From positions 1 through 5,212 of the forward strand of contig JAITDM010000094.1 of NCBI GenBank assembly GCA_031282535.1: a stretch of DNA of 5,212 nucleotides. Direction: 5' to 3'. Origin of the DNA: Oscillospiraceae bacterium (lineage in GTDB: Bacteria > Bacillota > Clostridia > Oscillospirales > UBA929). Both the position numbers and the translations under genes were made by a program. The notes beneath the pieces are model-generated. The model ran no database searches. It was not told the DNA's origin and saw only the letters and a list, made by a program, of their open reading frames with translations. Shown here piece by piece: positions 1 to 5,212 of the stretch; within the stretch, counting starts at the first letter, position 1, and each line of letters opens with the position of its first letter.

Positions 1-222
1 CAATTCGCGCAGAGAAGTGCACCGGGCGGGGCGGTCTTGCTGCCTTTGTGTAAAGGCAAGCGCAATGTCCCTTTGGCGCAAGCAGTCAGCCAACAGCCGC
101 GGGATGTCCAATAACGTACTTTTCCCCGCACCATTGGCACCAACCAAAACCGCGAACTGCGGGATATCTATCTCAACATGTTCCAAGCAGCGGTAGCGGC
201 GCGCTTCAATTCTTGTAATCAT
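1..222 (-). CDS. AAA/ABC-type ATP-binding protein, N-terminal part (3' end beyond window)
   Basis: An open frame of 74 codons starts at an ATG (222-220) and runs off the left edge without a stop. The protein begins MITRIEARRYRCLEHVEI, and residues 28-36 are GANGAGKST, a perfect Walker A (P-loop) for ATP binding. A short N-terminal beta strand, an R-Y-R-C-L segment, then the P-loop and a helix (LLDIPRLLADCL) is the layout of the RecF/SMC-like AAA_21/AAA_15 ATPases, which occur in DNA repair proteins, overcoming-lysogenization-defect proteins and anti-phage systems. The Walker B and signature motifs lie outside the window, so the subfamily and role are open. The start is fixed by GGGAGGAG eight bases upstream. 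The gene follows the kinase in the same direction after 56 nt, so it may be co-transcribed. Hand-counted third-position GC is about 61% (45 of 74 codons), against about 86% for the first 50 kinase codons, and leucine is mostly TTG rather than CTG. This suggests a different evolutionary origin. Confidence 0.85.
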   Translation of the reverse strand, partial: MITRIEARRYRCLEHVEIDIPQFAVLVGANGAGKSTLLDIPRLLADCLRQRDIALAFTQRQQDRPARCTSLREL

Positions 223-230
223 TCGCTCTG

Positions 231-238
231 CTCCTCCC
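231..238 (-). promoter_or_regulatory. Ribosome binding site of the ATPase gene
   Basis: On the minus strand the bases read GGGAGGAG, then eight bases, then ATG at 222. This is close to the ideal Shine-Dalgarno match and spacing. It supports the short N-terminus chosen for the ATPase and shows independent translation initiation rather than coupling to the kinase stop at 279. Confidence 0.85.
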
Positions 239-278
239 GGAAACTGCGATACGCAATTGTCTCACCAAAAAACCCCTG

Positions 279-1748
279 TCACTCCTCGGAGGGCTGGCCG
301 ATGTGGATGGGGAGACTGACGGTGACCGTAGTGCCCTCGCCCACCTGGCTTTCGATGTCCAAAGTGCCGTCGTGAAGCCGGATGATCTCGTCGCTGACGG
401 CGAGGCCAATGCCGCTGCCGCGCGCTTTGGAGCTGCCCTTGTAAAACTTGTACTTCACATGGGGCAGCTCCTCCTCCGGAATGCCGGCCCCGTAGTCCCG
501 GATGGTGACGATCAGCCGGTCGTCCGCCGTGCGGGTCATCATGTCGATGCGCCGCCCCTCGCCGCCGTGCTTCGCCGCGTTGTCCAAAAGGTTGATGAAT
601 ACCTGGCGCAGACGCGCCCTGTCCCCGGTGATGAGGGGGATCTCCTCGTCCTCCTGGTAGGTGAGCAGGATGTTGTCGCGGGCCAGCGTCTCGATGTAGA
701 GGTACACCACCTCCTGAAGCTCCTCCCGGATGTCGAACTCCTCCATCCGCAGCGTCATCCGCCCGCTCGCCATGCGGGTGAACTCCAGCAGCTCCTCCAC
801 CATCTTGGTCAACCGGTGGGATTCGCCGAGCATGATGCGCACGCCCTTCTTCACCTCGGCAATGTCGTTGCTCTCGACCGACAGCAGCGTCTCCCCCCAG
901 CCGGCGATGGCCGTGAGCGGCGTGCGCAGCTCGTGGGAGACGGAGGAAATGAAATCGTTTTTGATGCGGTCGGCCAGACTGATCTCCGCCGACATGTTGT
1001 TGATCGTGTCCGCCAGCTCGCCGATCTCGTCGTCGTACTTCTTCTCGATCATCACGCCGTAACCGCCGTCGGCGATCTTCTTCGCGATCTCGTTGATCTC
1101 CTGAATCGGCAACAGGATCGACCGGATGAAGAACAGATTGGACCCGGCCACAAAGGCGATGACGGCGATGCCGAGCAGCATGGCCATGCCGGACGCCATC
1201 AAAATGCGCTTGTCGACCTCGCTCATGCTGGTCACATAGCGCATGACGCCCATGACCTGCCGGTTCGCAAAGATGAGAGGCGCCGAGACCGACATCACCC
1301 GCTCGCCGCTGAGCGGATCCACGCCGAGGAACGAGTTGACCTCGCCGGACTCAACCGCGCCCCGGACGTCCGGCGTGCCGGGCACAAGCCCCACCGTAAT
1401 GCCCATGGTGGACACCTCGATGCGGCCGACCTGGTTGATGAACTGGAGCTCCAGCTTGTCCCTGTCTTCAAACTCCTCCGCAAAGCGGTGGGCGCCCTGA
1501 AAGAAATCGTTGTAGCTCGTGTTCAGGTAACGGCTGAAGAAGTTGCCCGCGGCCGTGGCGCGGCTCTCCAGGCCGGCGCGCGCGCCGGCCGTATAAAAGT
1601 TGGCCGCGGCGATGGAATAGGCCATGACCGCCACCAGCACAATCATGAAGACAAGCCCCAGGCTGTTCAGCATCCACCGCCCCTGGATGCCCCGCAGCAT
1701 CCGGCGCAGCTTCTTGAAGGGCGACGCTTTTCGCTTTAATTTCCCCAT
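279..1748 (-). CDS. Membrane sensor histidine kinase (HAMP-HisKA-HATPase)
   Basis: A 489-residue inner-membrane kinase that should autophosphorylate on histidine and pass the phosphate to the response regulator encoded just upstream. Layout: a basic N-terminus (residues 1-20); TM1 about 27-49; an extracytoplasmic domain of about 130 residues (51-181) of unrecognised ligand, possibly Cache/PAS-like from its strand pattern; TM2 about 182-207; a HAMP linker about 209-262; HisKA with SHELRTPLTA, where H272 is the phosphoacceptor; and HATPase_c about 372-483. The ATPase part has the N box (N386, N390 in INLLDNAAKH), the G1 box DYGAGIP (D418-P424) and the G2 box GSGIGLA (444-450). All catalytic motifs are intact. 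The chosen start is the ATG at 1748, which overlaps the regulator's 3' end by 13 nt. A TTG six codons earlier (1766) is open but lies deeper in the regulator and has no better ribosome site. Translation is probably coupled. The architecture resembles VicK/PhoR-type kinases, but the signal cannot be named. Confidence 0.96.
   Translation of the reverse strand: MGKLKRKASPFKKLRRMLRGIQGRWMLNSLGLVFMIVLVAVMAYSIAAANFYTAGARAGLESRATAAGNFFSRYLNTSYNDFFQGAHRFAEEFEDRDKLELQFINQVGRIEVSTMGITVGLVPGTPDVRGAVESGEVNSFLGVDPLSGERVMSVSAPLIFANRQVMGVMRYVTSMSEVDKRILMASGMAMLLGIAVIAFVAGSNLFFIRSILLPIQEINEIAKKIADGGYGVMIEKKYDDEIGELADTINNMSAEISLADRIKNDFISSVSHELRTPLTAIAGWGETLLSVESNDIAEVKKGVRIMLGESHRLTKMVEELLEFTRMASGRMTLRMEEFDIREELQEVVYLYIETLARDNILLTYQEDEEIPLITGDRARLRQVFINLLDNAAKHGGEGRRIDMMTRTADDRLIVTIRDYGAGIPEEELPHVKYKFYKGSSKARGSGIGLAVSDEIIRLHDGTLDIESQVGEGTTVTVSLPIHIGQPSEE
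1571..1590. repeat. Perfect 20-bp GC-only palindrome inside the kinase gene
   Basis: The 20 bases starting GGCCGGCGCG equal their own reverse complement exactly, with no spacer. The symmetry stops at both flanks (A at 1570, G at 1591). In the kinase frame the site covers the symmetric peptide A-G-A-R-A-G just after TM1. It could simply reflect Ala/Gly/Arg codons in a GC-rich genome, but it could also form a hairpin in mRNA or single-stranded DNA. Confidence 0.8.
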
Positions 1749-2425
1749 TTGTATCCATAACCCCAAACTGTCGTGATGTAGGTGGGATTCGCCGTGTCGT
1801 CCTCGATCTTGATGCGCAGACGGCGGATGTTGACGTCGACGATCTTCAGCTCGCCGTAGTAGTCACGCCCCCATACGGTCTGTAAGATGTTCTCGCGTGA
1901 GAGCGCCATGCCGGGGTTTTCGAGAAACATCTTCATAATCGTATATTCCACCTGCGTGAGCTTGACCCGCTCCCCGTTTTTGGAGAGGATCCGGTTCTTC
2001 GTGTTGAGCACAAACGGCCCGCTCTTGATCTCGTAGCGCACCTCCGGTTCCGCGTCGTCGCCGACGCGGCGGTAGAGCGCGTCCACACGGGCGATCAGCT
2101 CCGTGGGGGAGAAGGGCTTGGTCACATAGTCGTCCGCGCCGGTCATGAGGCCCGTGACCTTGTCCATCTCGCCGGTGCGGGCCGTCAGCATGATGATCCC
2201 CATCTTGCCGCCGCCCGCCCGGATGCGGCGGCAGACCTCAAAGCCGTCGATGTCCGGCAACATGATGTCCAGAAGGGCCACCCGGATGTCCGGGTGCTGC
2301 ACCAGGCTCTCCAGCGCCTGCTCCCCCGTCTCGGCCTCGACCACCTGGTAGCCGGCCCGTTCGAGGTTGATCACCACAAATCCGCGGATGCTGGACTCGT
2401 CCTCCAAGACAAGAACTTTTTTCAC
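1736..2425 (-). CDS. OmpR/PhoB-family response regulator
   Basis: A 229-residue DNA-binding response regulator, the usual length for this family. The receiver domain (residues 1-~120) has the acidic pair E8-D9, phosphoacceptor D53 in LLDIMLPDIDG, T81, Y100 and K103 in the YVTKPF motif, so phosphorylation should be functional. The C-terminal winged helix (about 130-229) carries the family landmarks LTQVEYTIM, SRENILQTVWG, the recognition-helix region IVDVNIRRLRIKIE and the closing wing ITTVWGYGYKW. The start is the GTG at 2425-2423. It shares GTGA with the stop of the upstream lipoprotein gene (4-nt overlap), and it gives the canonical MKKVLVLEDE N-terminus. The frame is open for 135 more codons upstream, but that stretch is lipoprotein sequence read in the wrong frame. 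The 3' end overlaps the kinase start by 13 nt, so regulator and kinase form one cognate pair. Target genes are unknown. Confidence 0.97.
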   Translation of the reverse strand: MKKVLVLEDESSIRGFVVINLERAGYQVVEAETGEQALESLVQHPDIRVALLDIMLPDIDGFEVCRRIRAGGGKMGIIMLTARTGEMDKVTGLMTGADDYVTKPFSPTELIARVDALYRRVGDDAEPEVRYEIKSGPFVLNTKNRILSKNGERVKLTQVEYTIMKMFLENPGMALSRENILQTVWGRDYYGELKIVDVNIRRLRIKIEDDTANPTYITTVWGYGYKWGN

Positions 2426-3774
2426 AGCGTTGTCAACTCCCCTGTCATCCAATCCTTCTGGAGCCAGTGCATCCACCGCGCGACCGCCGTACCGGAGACC
2501 GGCGCGTCGGCGGCGATCTCCGCCGCCACGATCATGTTGTTGCCGGTCAGCAGCGCGACGCGCCCCGGCTTCGCGGCCAGTTCCTCCATGTTGTCCCCGG
2601 TCAACGTGTAAATCGTCAGTATGTCGACCGGCGGCGCCGTCTCCTCGTTCCGCAGGGCAAAGACGACGCCGCGCTCGTTGGCGGAGATGTCGCGGCGCGT
2701 CATGGCCAGCCGTTCCCTGGTCCACGACGCGGGCAGCTCGATGTACCAGTTGTCCGTGTAGTTGTGGTAGGTCGTGACCGAGGTGAACACCTCGCCGTCG
2801 GAGCGGTAGCGTATCCACCAGATAATCCACACGGGTTCCGCGTTCTCGGCCGCCGGGTCATACGCCGACAGCGCCACGGGGCGCGGGATGTCGACGACGC
2901 CGTCCTCGGACAAGCTGGTGAGGTTGGGGGTCAGGTAACTGCGCACCGTCTCTTCACTCACGCCGGTCGTCGGGTCGCGGGAGATGTTGGTCAGCCGCCG
3001 CCTCTGCAGGGCGACGACGTCCGTCACCCACGCGTCTGATCCATACTGGCTCACCACATACAGCGCCGGGCGCCCGTCGTCGAGCAGGCCCGTCCGCGCG
3101 CGGAGCACCCCCTCTATGTTGCGCGACAGCGGCGCCGAAAACTGCGGGGAGATCTCGGAGATCTGGGACGCGTCCATCTGGTACATCTCGACCATCCCCG
3201 TTTTTTCCGTGTCATGGTAACGGAGCACCAGCAGGTCGGTCCGGCCGTTTTCGTCCATGTCGTGCAGCGCATACCCGCTGTAGCTCGTGGAGAGGACGAT
3301 TTCCAGCCCATCCGCCCGCAGGGTATAGACGGTCATCGCCTTAAACGCGCCGCCGACCACCCGCCAGCCGACGATGATCTCCTGGATGCCGTCGTTGTTC
3401 AGGTCGGCGTACGTGACGCTCTGGATCGAGTCTCCCTCGCCGTCGATGCGGGCCAGCGGCTCATACTCCTCCCCGACGATCCGGTAAAAGAAGATCTTGA
3501 GCGGCGTGTCGCCGGAAAACCGAAAAAAGAGGACGGCCTCCTCCTGTTTGTCGCCGTCGATGTCGACCTTCTGGATGGTCTGCCGGTTCAGCCCGGTCAG
3601 CGGCGCGATCTGCCGGCCGCCGGAGGCGACGTGCTCGTCGATGTACCGCTGCAGCTTTACGGAATCCTGCGGCTGACGCGGGAGCACCAGCAATTCATCG
3701 TCCACCAGGGAAAAACAACCCGTCAGCGTGAACAGCAGACACACACAGACGGCCCAAGCCCCCATCCGTCTCAC
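2422..3774 (-). CDS. Predicted lipoprotein with FG-GAP/VCBS-like Asp-rich repeats, first gene of two-component operon
   Basis: A 450-residue predicted lipoprotein of unknown function. The N-terminus has two arginines, a hydrophobic stretch and the lipobox L17-T-G-C20, so the mature protein should begin at a lipid-modified Cys20 and face outward from the membrane. Three loops with acidic or Asn residues at positions 1-3-5-9 (D71/D73/D75/E79, D124/N126/D128/E132, D172/D174/N176/D180) recur about every 50 residues. This pattern is typical of integrin-like FG-GAP or VCBS beta-propeller blades that bind Ca2+. Residues ~190-450 are less clearly repetitive and were not assigned. The start is placed at GTG 3774 because AGGAAGGGAG lies eight bases upstream. 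ATG 3795 lacks a ribosome site, and ATG 3765 is 17 nt from GGGAG. The open frame back to 3909 looks non-coding. Its stop overlaps the regulator start, so a role in the same signalling pathway is inferred: ligand binding, kinase modulation or envelope sensing. Confidence 0.87.
   Translation of the reverse strand: MRRMGAWAVCVCLLFTLTGCFSLVDDELLVLPRQPQDSVKLQRYIDEHVASGGRQIAPLTGLNRQTIQKVDIDGDKQEEAVLFFRFSGDTPLKIFFYRIVGEEYEPLARIDGEGDSIQSVTYADLNNDGIQEIIVGWRVVGGAFKAMTVYTLRADGLEIVLSTSYSGYALHDMDENGRTDLLVLRYHDTEKTGMVEMYQMDASQISEISPQFSAPLSRNIEGVLRARTGLLDDGRPALYVVSQYGSDAWVTDVVALQRRRLTNISRDPTTGVSEETVRSYLTPNLTSLSEDGVVDIPRPVALSAYDPAAENAEPVWIIWWIRYRSDGEVFTSVTTYHNYTDNWYIELPASWTRERLAMTRRDISANERGVVFALRNEETAPPVDILTIYTLTGDNMEELAAKPGRVALLTGNNMIVAAEIAADAPVSGTAVARWMHWLQKDWMTGELTTL
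2437..2442 (-). promoter_or_regulatory. Probable ribosome binding site of the response regulator
   Basis: The minus strand reads GGGGAG, followed by 11 bases and the GTG at 2425. The spacing is slightly long. The site lies inside the end of the lipoprotein gene, and together with the GTGA stop/start overlap it points to translational coupling. Confidence 0.55.
3235..3564 (-). other. Three Asp-rich Ca-binding-like loops in the lipoprotein
   Basis: The loops are encoded at 3564-3538 (VDIDGDKQEE region), 3405-3379 (ADLNNDGIQE) and 3261-3235 (HDMDENGRTD). Each places Asp, Asn or Glu at positions 1, 3, 5 and 9, followed by a hydrophobic strand (AVLFF, IIVGW, LLVLR). Spacing of 53 and 48 residues fits successive beta-propeller blades. 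Metal binding is a family-based inference. Confidence 0.65.
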
Positions 3775-3782
3775 ACACCCGT

Positions 3783-3792
3783 CTCCCTTCCT
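3783..3792 (-). promoter_or_regulatory. Ribosome binding site deciding the lipoprotein start
   Basis: The minus strand reads AGGAAGGGAG, then eight bases (ACGGGTGT), then GTG at 3774. This is the best ribosome site near the lipoprotein N-terminus. It favours the GTG over in-frame ATGs at 3795 (no upstream purine-rich site) and 3765 (too far from it). Confidence 0.7.
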
Positions 3793-3855
3793 CATCCAGA
3801 CGCCAGCAGCAACCAGGCGCCCACCGACACCTCCGTGCGCGCCGCCGCGCACTTT

Positions 3856-3885
3856 TTTACCCCGGCGTATTTTCCCCCGGCGTAT
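3856..3885. repeat. 15-bp tandem duplication upstream of the lipoprotein operon
   Basis: On the minus strand ATACGCCGGGGGAAA (3885-3871) is followed directly by ATACGCCGGGGTAAA (3870-3856), two copies with one mismatch. It lies about 80-110 bases before the lipoprotein start, in the probable 5' leader or promoter region of the operon. Two direct copies could be a regulator binding site or a slippage product; the sequence cannot tell which. Confidence 0.7.
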
Positions 3886-3894
3886 ATCACGCCG
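3878..3894 (-). other. Small hairpin with alternative pairing partner
   Basis: On the minus strand CGGCGT, a five-base loop (GATAT) and ACGCCG form a perfect 6-bp stem. The second 15-bp repeat copy carries the same ACGCCG at 3868-3863, so the 5' arm could pair with either copy. No T-run follows, so it is not a terminator for the operon. Confidence 0.4.
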
Positions 3895-3947
3895 CTCTTT
3901 TGGGCACACTGCAAACAGTCCAACTCATCAATACCCCCTTCTTACTG

Positions 3948-3981
3948 GGGCGGCAGCCACGCGCTGCCGCCCGCTTTTTTT
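3948..3981 (+). terminator. Intrinsic terminator reading on the plus strand
   Basis: GGGCGGCAGC (3948-3957), a five-base loop and GCTGCCGCCC (3963-3972) form a perfect 10-bp GC-rich stem. After GC, seven T residues follow at 3975-3981. In sequence form this is a textbook rho-independent terminator, but only for plus-strand transcription. Read on the minus strand the stem is preceded by A's and followed by CAGTAAGAA, with no T-run. No plus-strand gene is supported in this window. Outer C (3934-3938) and G (3982-3987) runs could extend the fold in either direction. It may stop antisense transcription coming from the operon side, or act as a 3'-end stem-loop of glnS mRNA. Confidence 0.7.
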
Positions 3982-3995
3982 GGGGGGCATTGCCT

Positions 3996-4058
3996 TCTCA
4001 ATTCTCCGTCCTCAACTCTCAACTCTCAACTCTCAAGTCTCCATTCTCAATTCTCAAT
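3996..4058. repeat. Nine-copy heptamer tandem repeat (consensus TCTCAAY)
   Basis: Nine heptamers in unbroken register: TCTCAAT, TCTCCGT, CCTCAAC, TCTCAAC, TCTCAAC, TCTCAAG, TCTCCAT, TCTCAAT, TCTCAAT. On the minus strand the unit reads RTTGAGA. The block sits immediately after glnS and overlaps its last codon and stop, whose TGA lies inside the first copies met by the minus-strand transcript. It is much poorer in GC than the surroundings. Such units can change copy number by replication slippage. No protein is encoded. Confidence 0.9.
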
Positions 4059-5212
4059 TGTTCCTCCTCGCCCAGGTGTCGCGCAGACCCACGGTGCGGT
4101 TGAAGACGCGGCGCGCGGGGGTAGAGTCCTTGTCCTCACAAAAATAGCCCTGCCGCATAAATTGGAAGGTGTCCCCCGGCGCGCCCCCGGCCAGCGATTC
4201 CTCGATCAGACAGCCCGTCAGCACCTCCAGCGAATGCGGATTCAAATTTTCGGTAAAATCTTCGACGCCCGTCTCGTCCGACGGGTTGGAGACCAAAAAC
4301 AGCCGGTCGTACAGCCGGACCTCCGCGGGGATCGCGTGCGCCGCCGACACCCAGTGCAGCGTCCCCTTGACCTTCCGGCCGTCGGGCGATTCCCCGCCCC
4401 GACTGTCCGGGTCGTACGTCACATGCACGCAGGCGACACGGCCCTGTTCGTCCTCGTCGTACCCGACGCAGCGCACCAGGTATGCGCTTTTCAGCCGCAC
4501 CTCGCCGCCCGGATACAGGCGGTGATACTTGGGCGGCGGCGTGACGGCGAAGTCCTCGCGCTCGATGAAGATCTCACGCGCAAACGTCACCGTCCGCGCG
4601 CCGAGCTCCGGCCGGTCCGGGTGCCGCTCGACGGGCAGCGCCTCCGAGGCCCCCTCGGGGTAGTTGTCGACCACCACCCGCAGCGGCTTCAGCACCGCCA
4701 TCGCGCGGGGGGCGTTCGTGTTCAGGTCGTCGCGCACACAGGCCTCCAGCAGCGCGTAGTCGACGACGCTGGCCGCCTTCGCCACGCCGACGCGCTCACA
4801 GAAGTCGCGCAGCGCCGCGGGCGGATAGCCGCGGCGGCGCATCCCGCACAGCGTGGCCATGCGCGGGTCGTCCCAACCCGCCACCAGACCGTCGTTTACG
4901 AGGCGCAGGCACTTGCGCTTGCTCGTCAGCGTGTAGTTCAGATTCAGCCGGGCAAATTCGATCTGCCGCGGCGGATTTTGGATCTCACAGGCTTTCAGAC
5001 ACCAGTCATACAGGGGCCGGTGGTTTTCAAACTCCAGCGAACACAGCGAATGCGTCACCTTCTCGGCCGCGTCGGAGAGCGGGTGCGCGAAGTCGTACAT
5101 CGGATACACGCACCATTTGTCGCCCGTGCGGTGGTGCGCGGCGTGCAGAATGCGGTAGATGACCGGGTCGCGCATGTTCAGGTTGGGCGAGGCCATGTCG
5201 ATCTTCGCGCGC
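4054..5212 (-). CDS. glnS: Glutaminyl-tRNA synthetase, C-terminal ~70% (5' end beyond window)
   Basis: This cytoplasmic enzyme charges tRNA-Gln with glutamine using ATP. The window holds 385 residues, running from RAKIDMASPNLNMRDP through the catalytic-domain end and the two anticodon-binding beta-barrels to the stop. The E. coli enzyme is about 554 residues. Diagnostic stretches include CVYPMYDFAHPLSDA, THSLCSLEFENHRPLYDW, GWDDPRMATL, the ENAPRAMAV-like NTNAPRAMAV, DGRKVKGTLHWVSAAHA, RLYDRLF and the C-terminal FNRTVGLRDTW, all matching class I GlnRS closely. The KMSKS-type loop is present as TSKRK (4926-4912), where many bacterial GlnRS have MSKRK. The frame is open to the right edge, so the ATG at 5196 is internal; the HIGH motif lies outside the window. 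The C-terminus ends where family members normally end, although the stop codon lies in a tandem repeat. The presence of glnS implies direct glutaminylation, which is not universal in Firmicutes. Confidence 0.98.
   Translation of the reverse strand, partial: RAKIDMASPNLNMRDPVIYRILHAAHHRTGDKWCVYPMYDFAHPLSDAAEKVTHSLCSLEFENHRPLYDWCLKACEIQNPPRQIEFARLNLNYTLTSKRKCLRLVNDGLVAGWDDPRMATLCGMRRRGYPPAALRDFCERVGVAKAASVVDYALLEACVRDDLNTNAPRAMAVLKPLRVVVDNYPEGASEALPVERHPDRPELGARTVTFAREIFIEREDFAVTPPPKYHRLYPGGEVRLKSAYLVRCVGYDEDEQGRVACVHVTYDPDSRGGESPDGRKVKGTLHWVSAAHAIPAEVRLYDRLFLVSNPSDETGVEDFTENLNPHSLEVLTGCLIEESLAGGAPGDTFQFMRQGYFCEDKDSTPARRVFNRTVGLRDTWARRNN

Noticed and set aside
223..278. Terminator between the kinase and ATPase genes
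   Set aside because: A run of six T on the minus strand (272-267) follows the kinase stop, but only a 4-bp stem with a long loop precedes it. A 4-bp TGCG/CGCA hairpin at 245-255 has no T-run.
303..1739. 478-codon open frame on the plus strand opposite the kinase
   Set aside because: It is antisense to a kinase with every catalytic motif intact. Its product is rich in His, Asp and Arg with no domain, as expected from the complement of a high-GC gene.
2426..2830. N-terminal extension of the response regulator frame
   Set aside because: The extension is Arg/Gly/His-rich sequence lying out of frame over the lipoprotein gene. The receiver domain begins canonically at the GTG at 2425.
2467..3039. 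190-codon plus-strand open frame opposite the lipoprotein
   Set aside because: Low-complexity Arg/Val/Gly-rich shadow with no motif and no ribosome site.
3796..3947. Sigma-A promoter for the lipoprotein operon on the minus strand
   Set aside because: TTGATG, TTGGAC and TTGCAG-like boxes and TATACG/TGATAT-like boxes exist, but no pair has good matches at 16-18 bp spacing.
3728..4147. 139-codon plus-strand open frame across the glnS-lipoprotein gap
   Set aside because: It reads through the terminator hairpin, the heptamer array and the end of glnS. Its apparent peptide repeats only reflect the DNA repeat.

Overview
The window looks like a chromosomal segment of a GC-rich Firmicute, most plausibly a clostridial gut-type lineage such as Oscillospiraceae or relatives. 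This is inferred from three things: strong GGAGG-type ribosome binding sites, a histidine kinase with the HELRTPLTAIAGWGETL-type H box common in Clostridia, and heavy G/C at third codon positions. A species cannot be named from the sequence alone. Every supported gene lies on the minus strand, so the biological reading order runs from right to left.

Right to left: (1) 5212-4054 is the C-terminal ~70% of glnS, glutaminyl-tRNA synthetase, cut at its 5' side by the window edge. (2) 4053-3775 is a 279-bp gap. It holds a nine-copy heptamer tandem repeat whose first copies overlap the glnS stop codon, a perfect 10-bp hairpin with a T-run that reads as a terminator on the plus strand (against all genes here), and a 15-bp tandem duplication with a small alternative-pairing hairpin. 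No convincing promoter was found. (3) 3774-279 is a tightly overlapping three-gene operon: a predicted lipoprotein with three Asp-rich FG-GAP/VCBS-like loops, an OmpR-family response regulator and a membrane sensor histidine kinase. The overlaps are 4 nt and 13 nt. (4) After a 56-nt gap comes the first 74 codons of an AAA/ABC-type ATPase with a perfect Walker A motif and a strong ribosome binding site. It runs off the left edge, and its codon use differs visibly from its neighbours.

The operon reads as a signalling unit. The lipoprotein would sit on the outer face of the membrane, the kinase would sense through its ~130-residue extracytoplasmic domain, and the regulator would act on DNA. A direct link between the lipoprotein and the kinase is inferred from gene order only. 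The ATPase may begin an accessory, possibly defence-related, module to the left, but the deciding sequence is outside the window.
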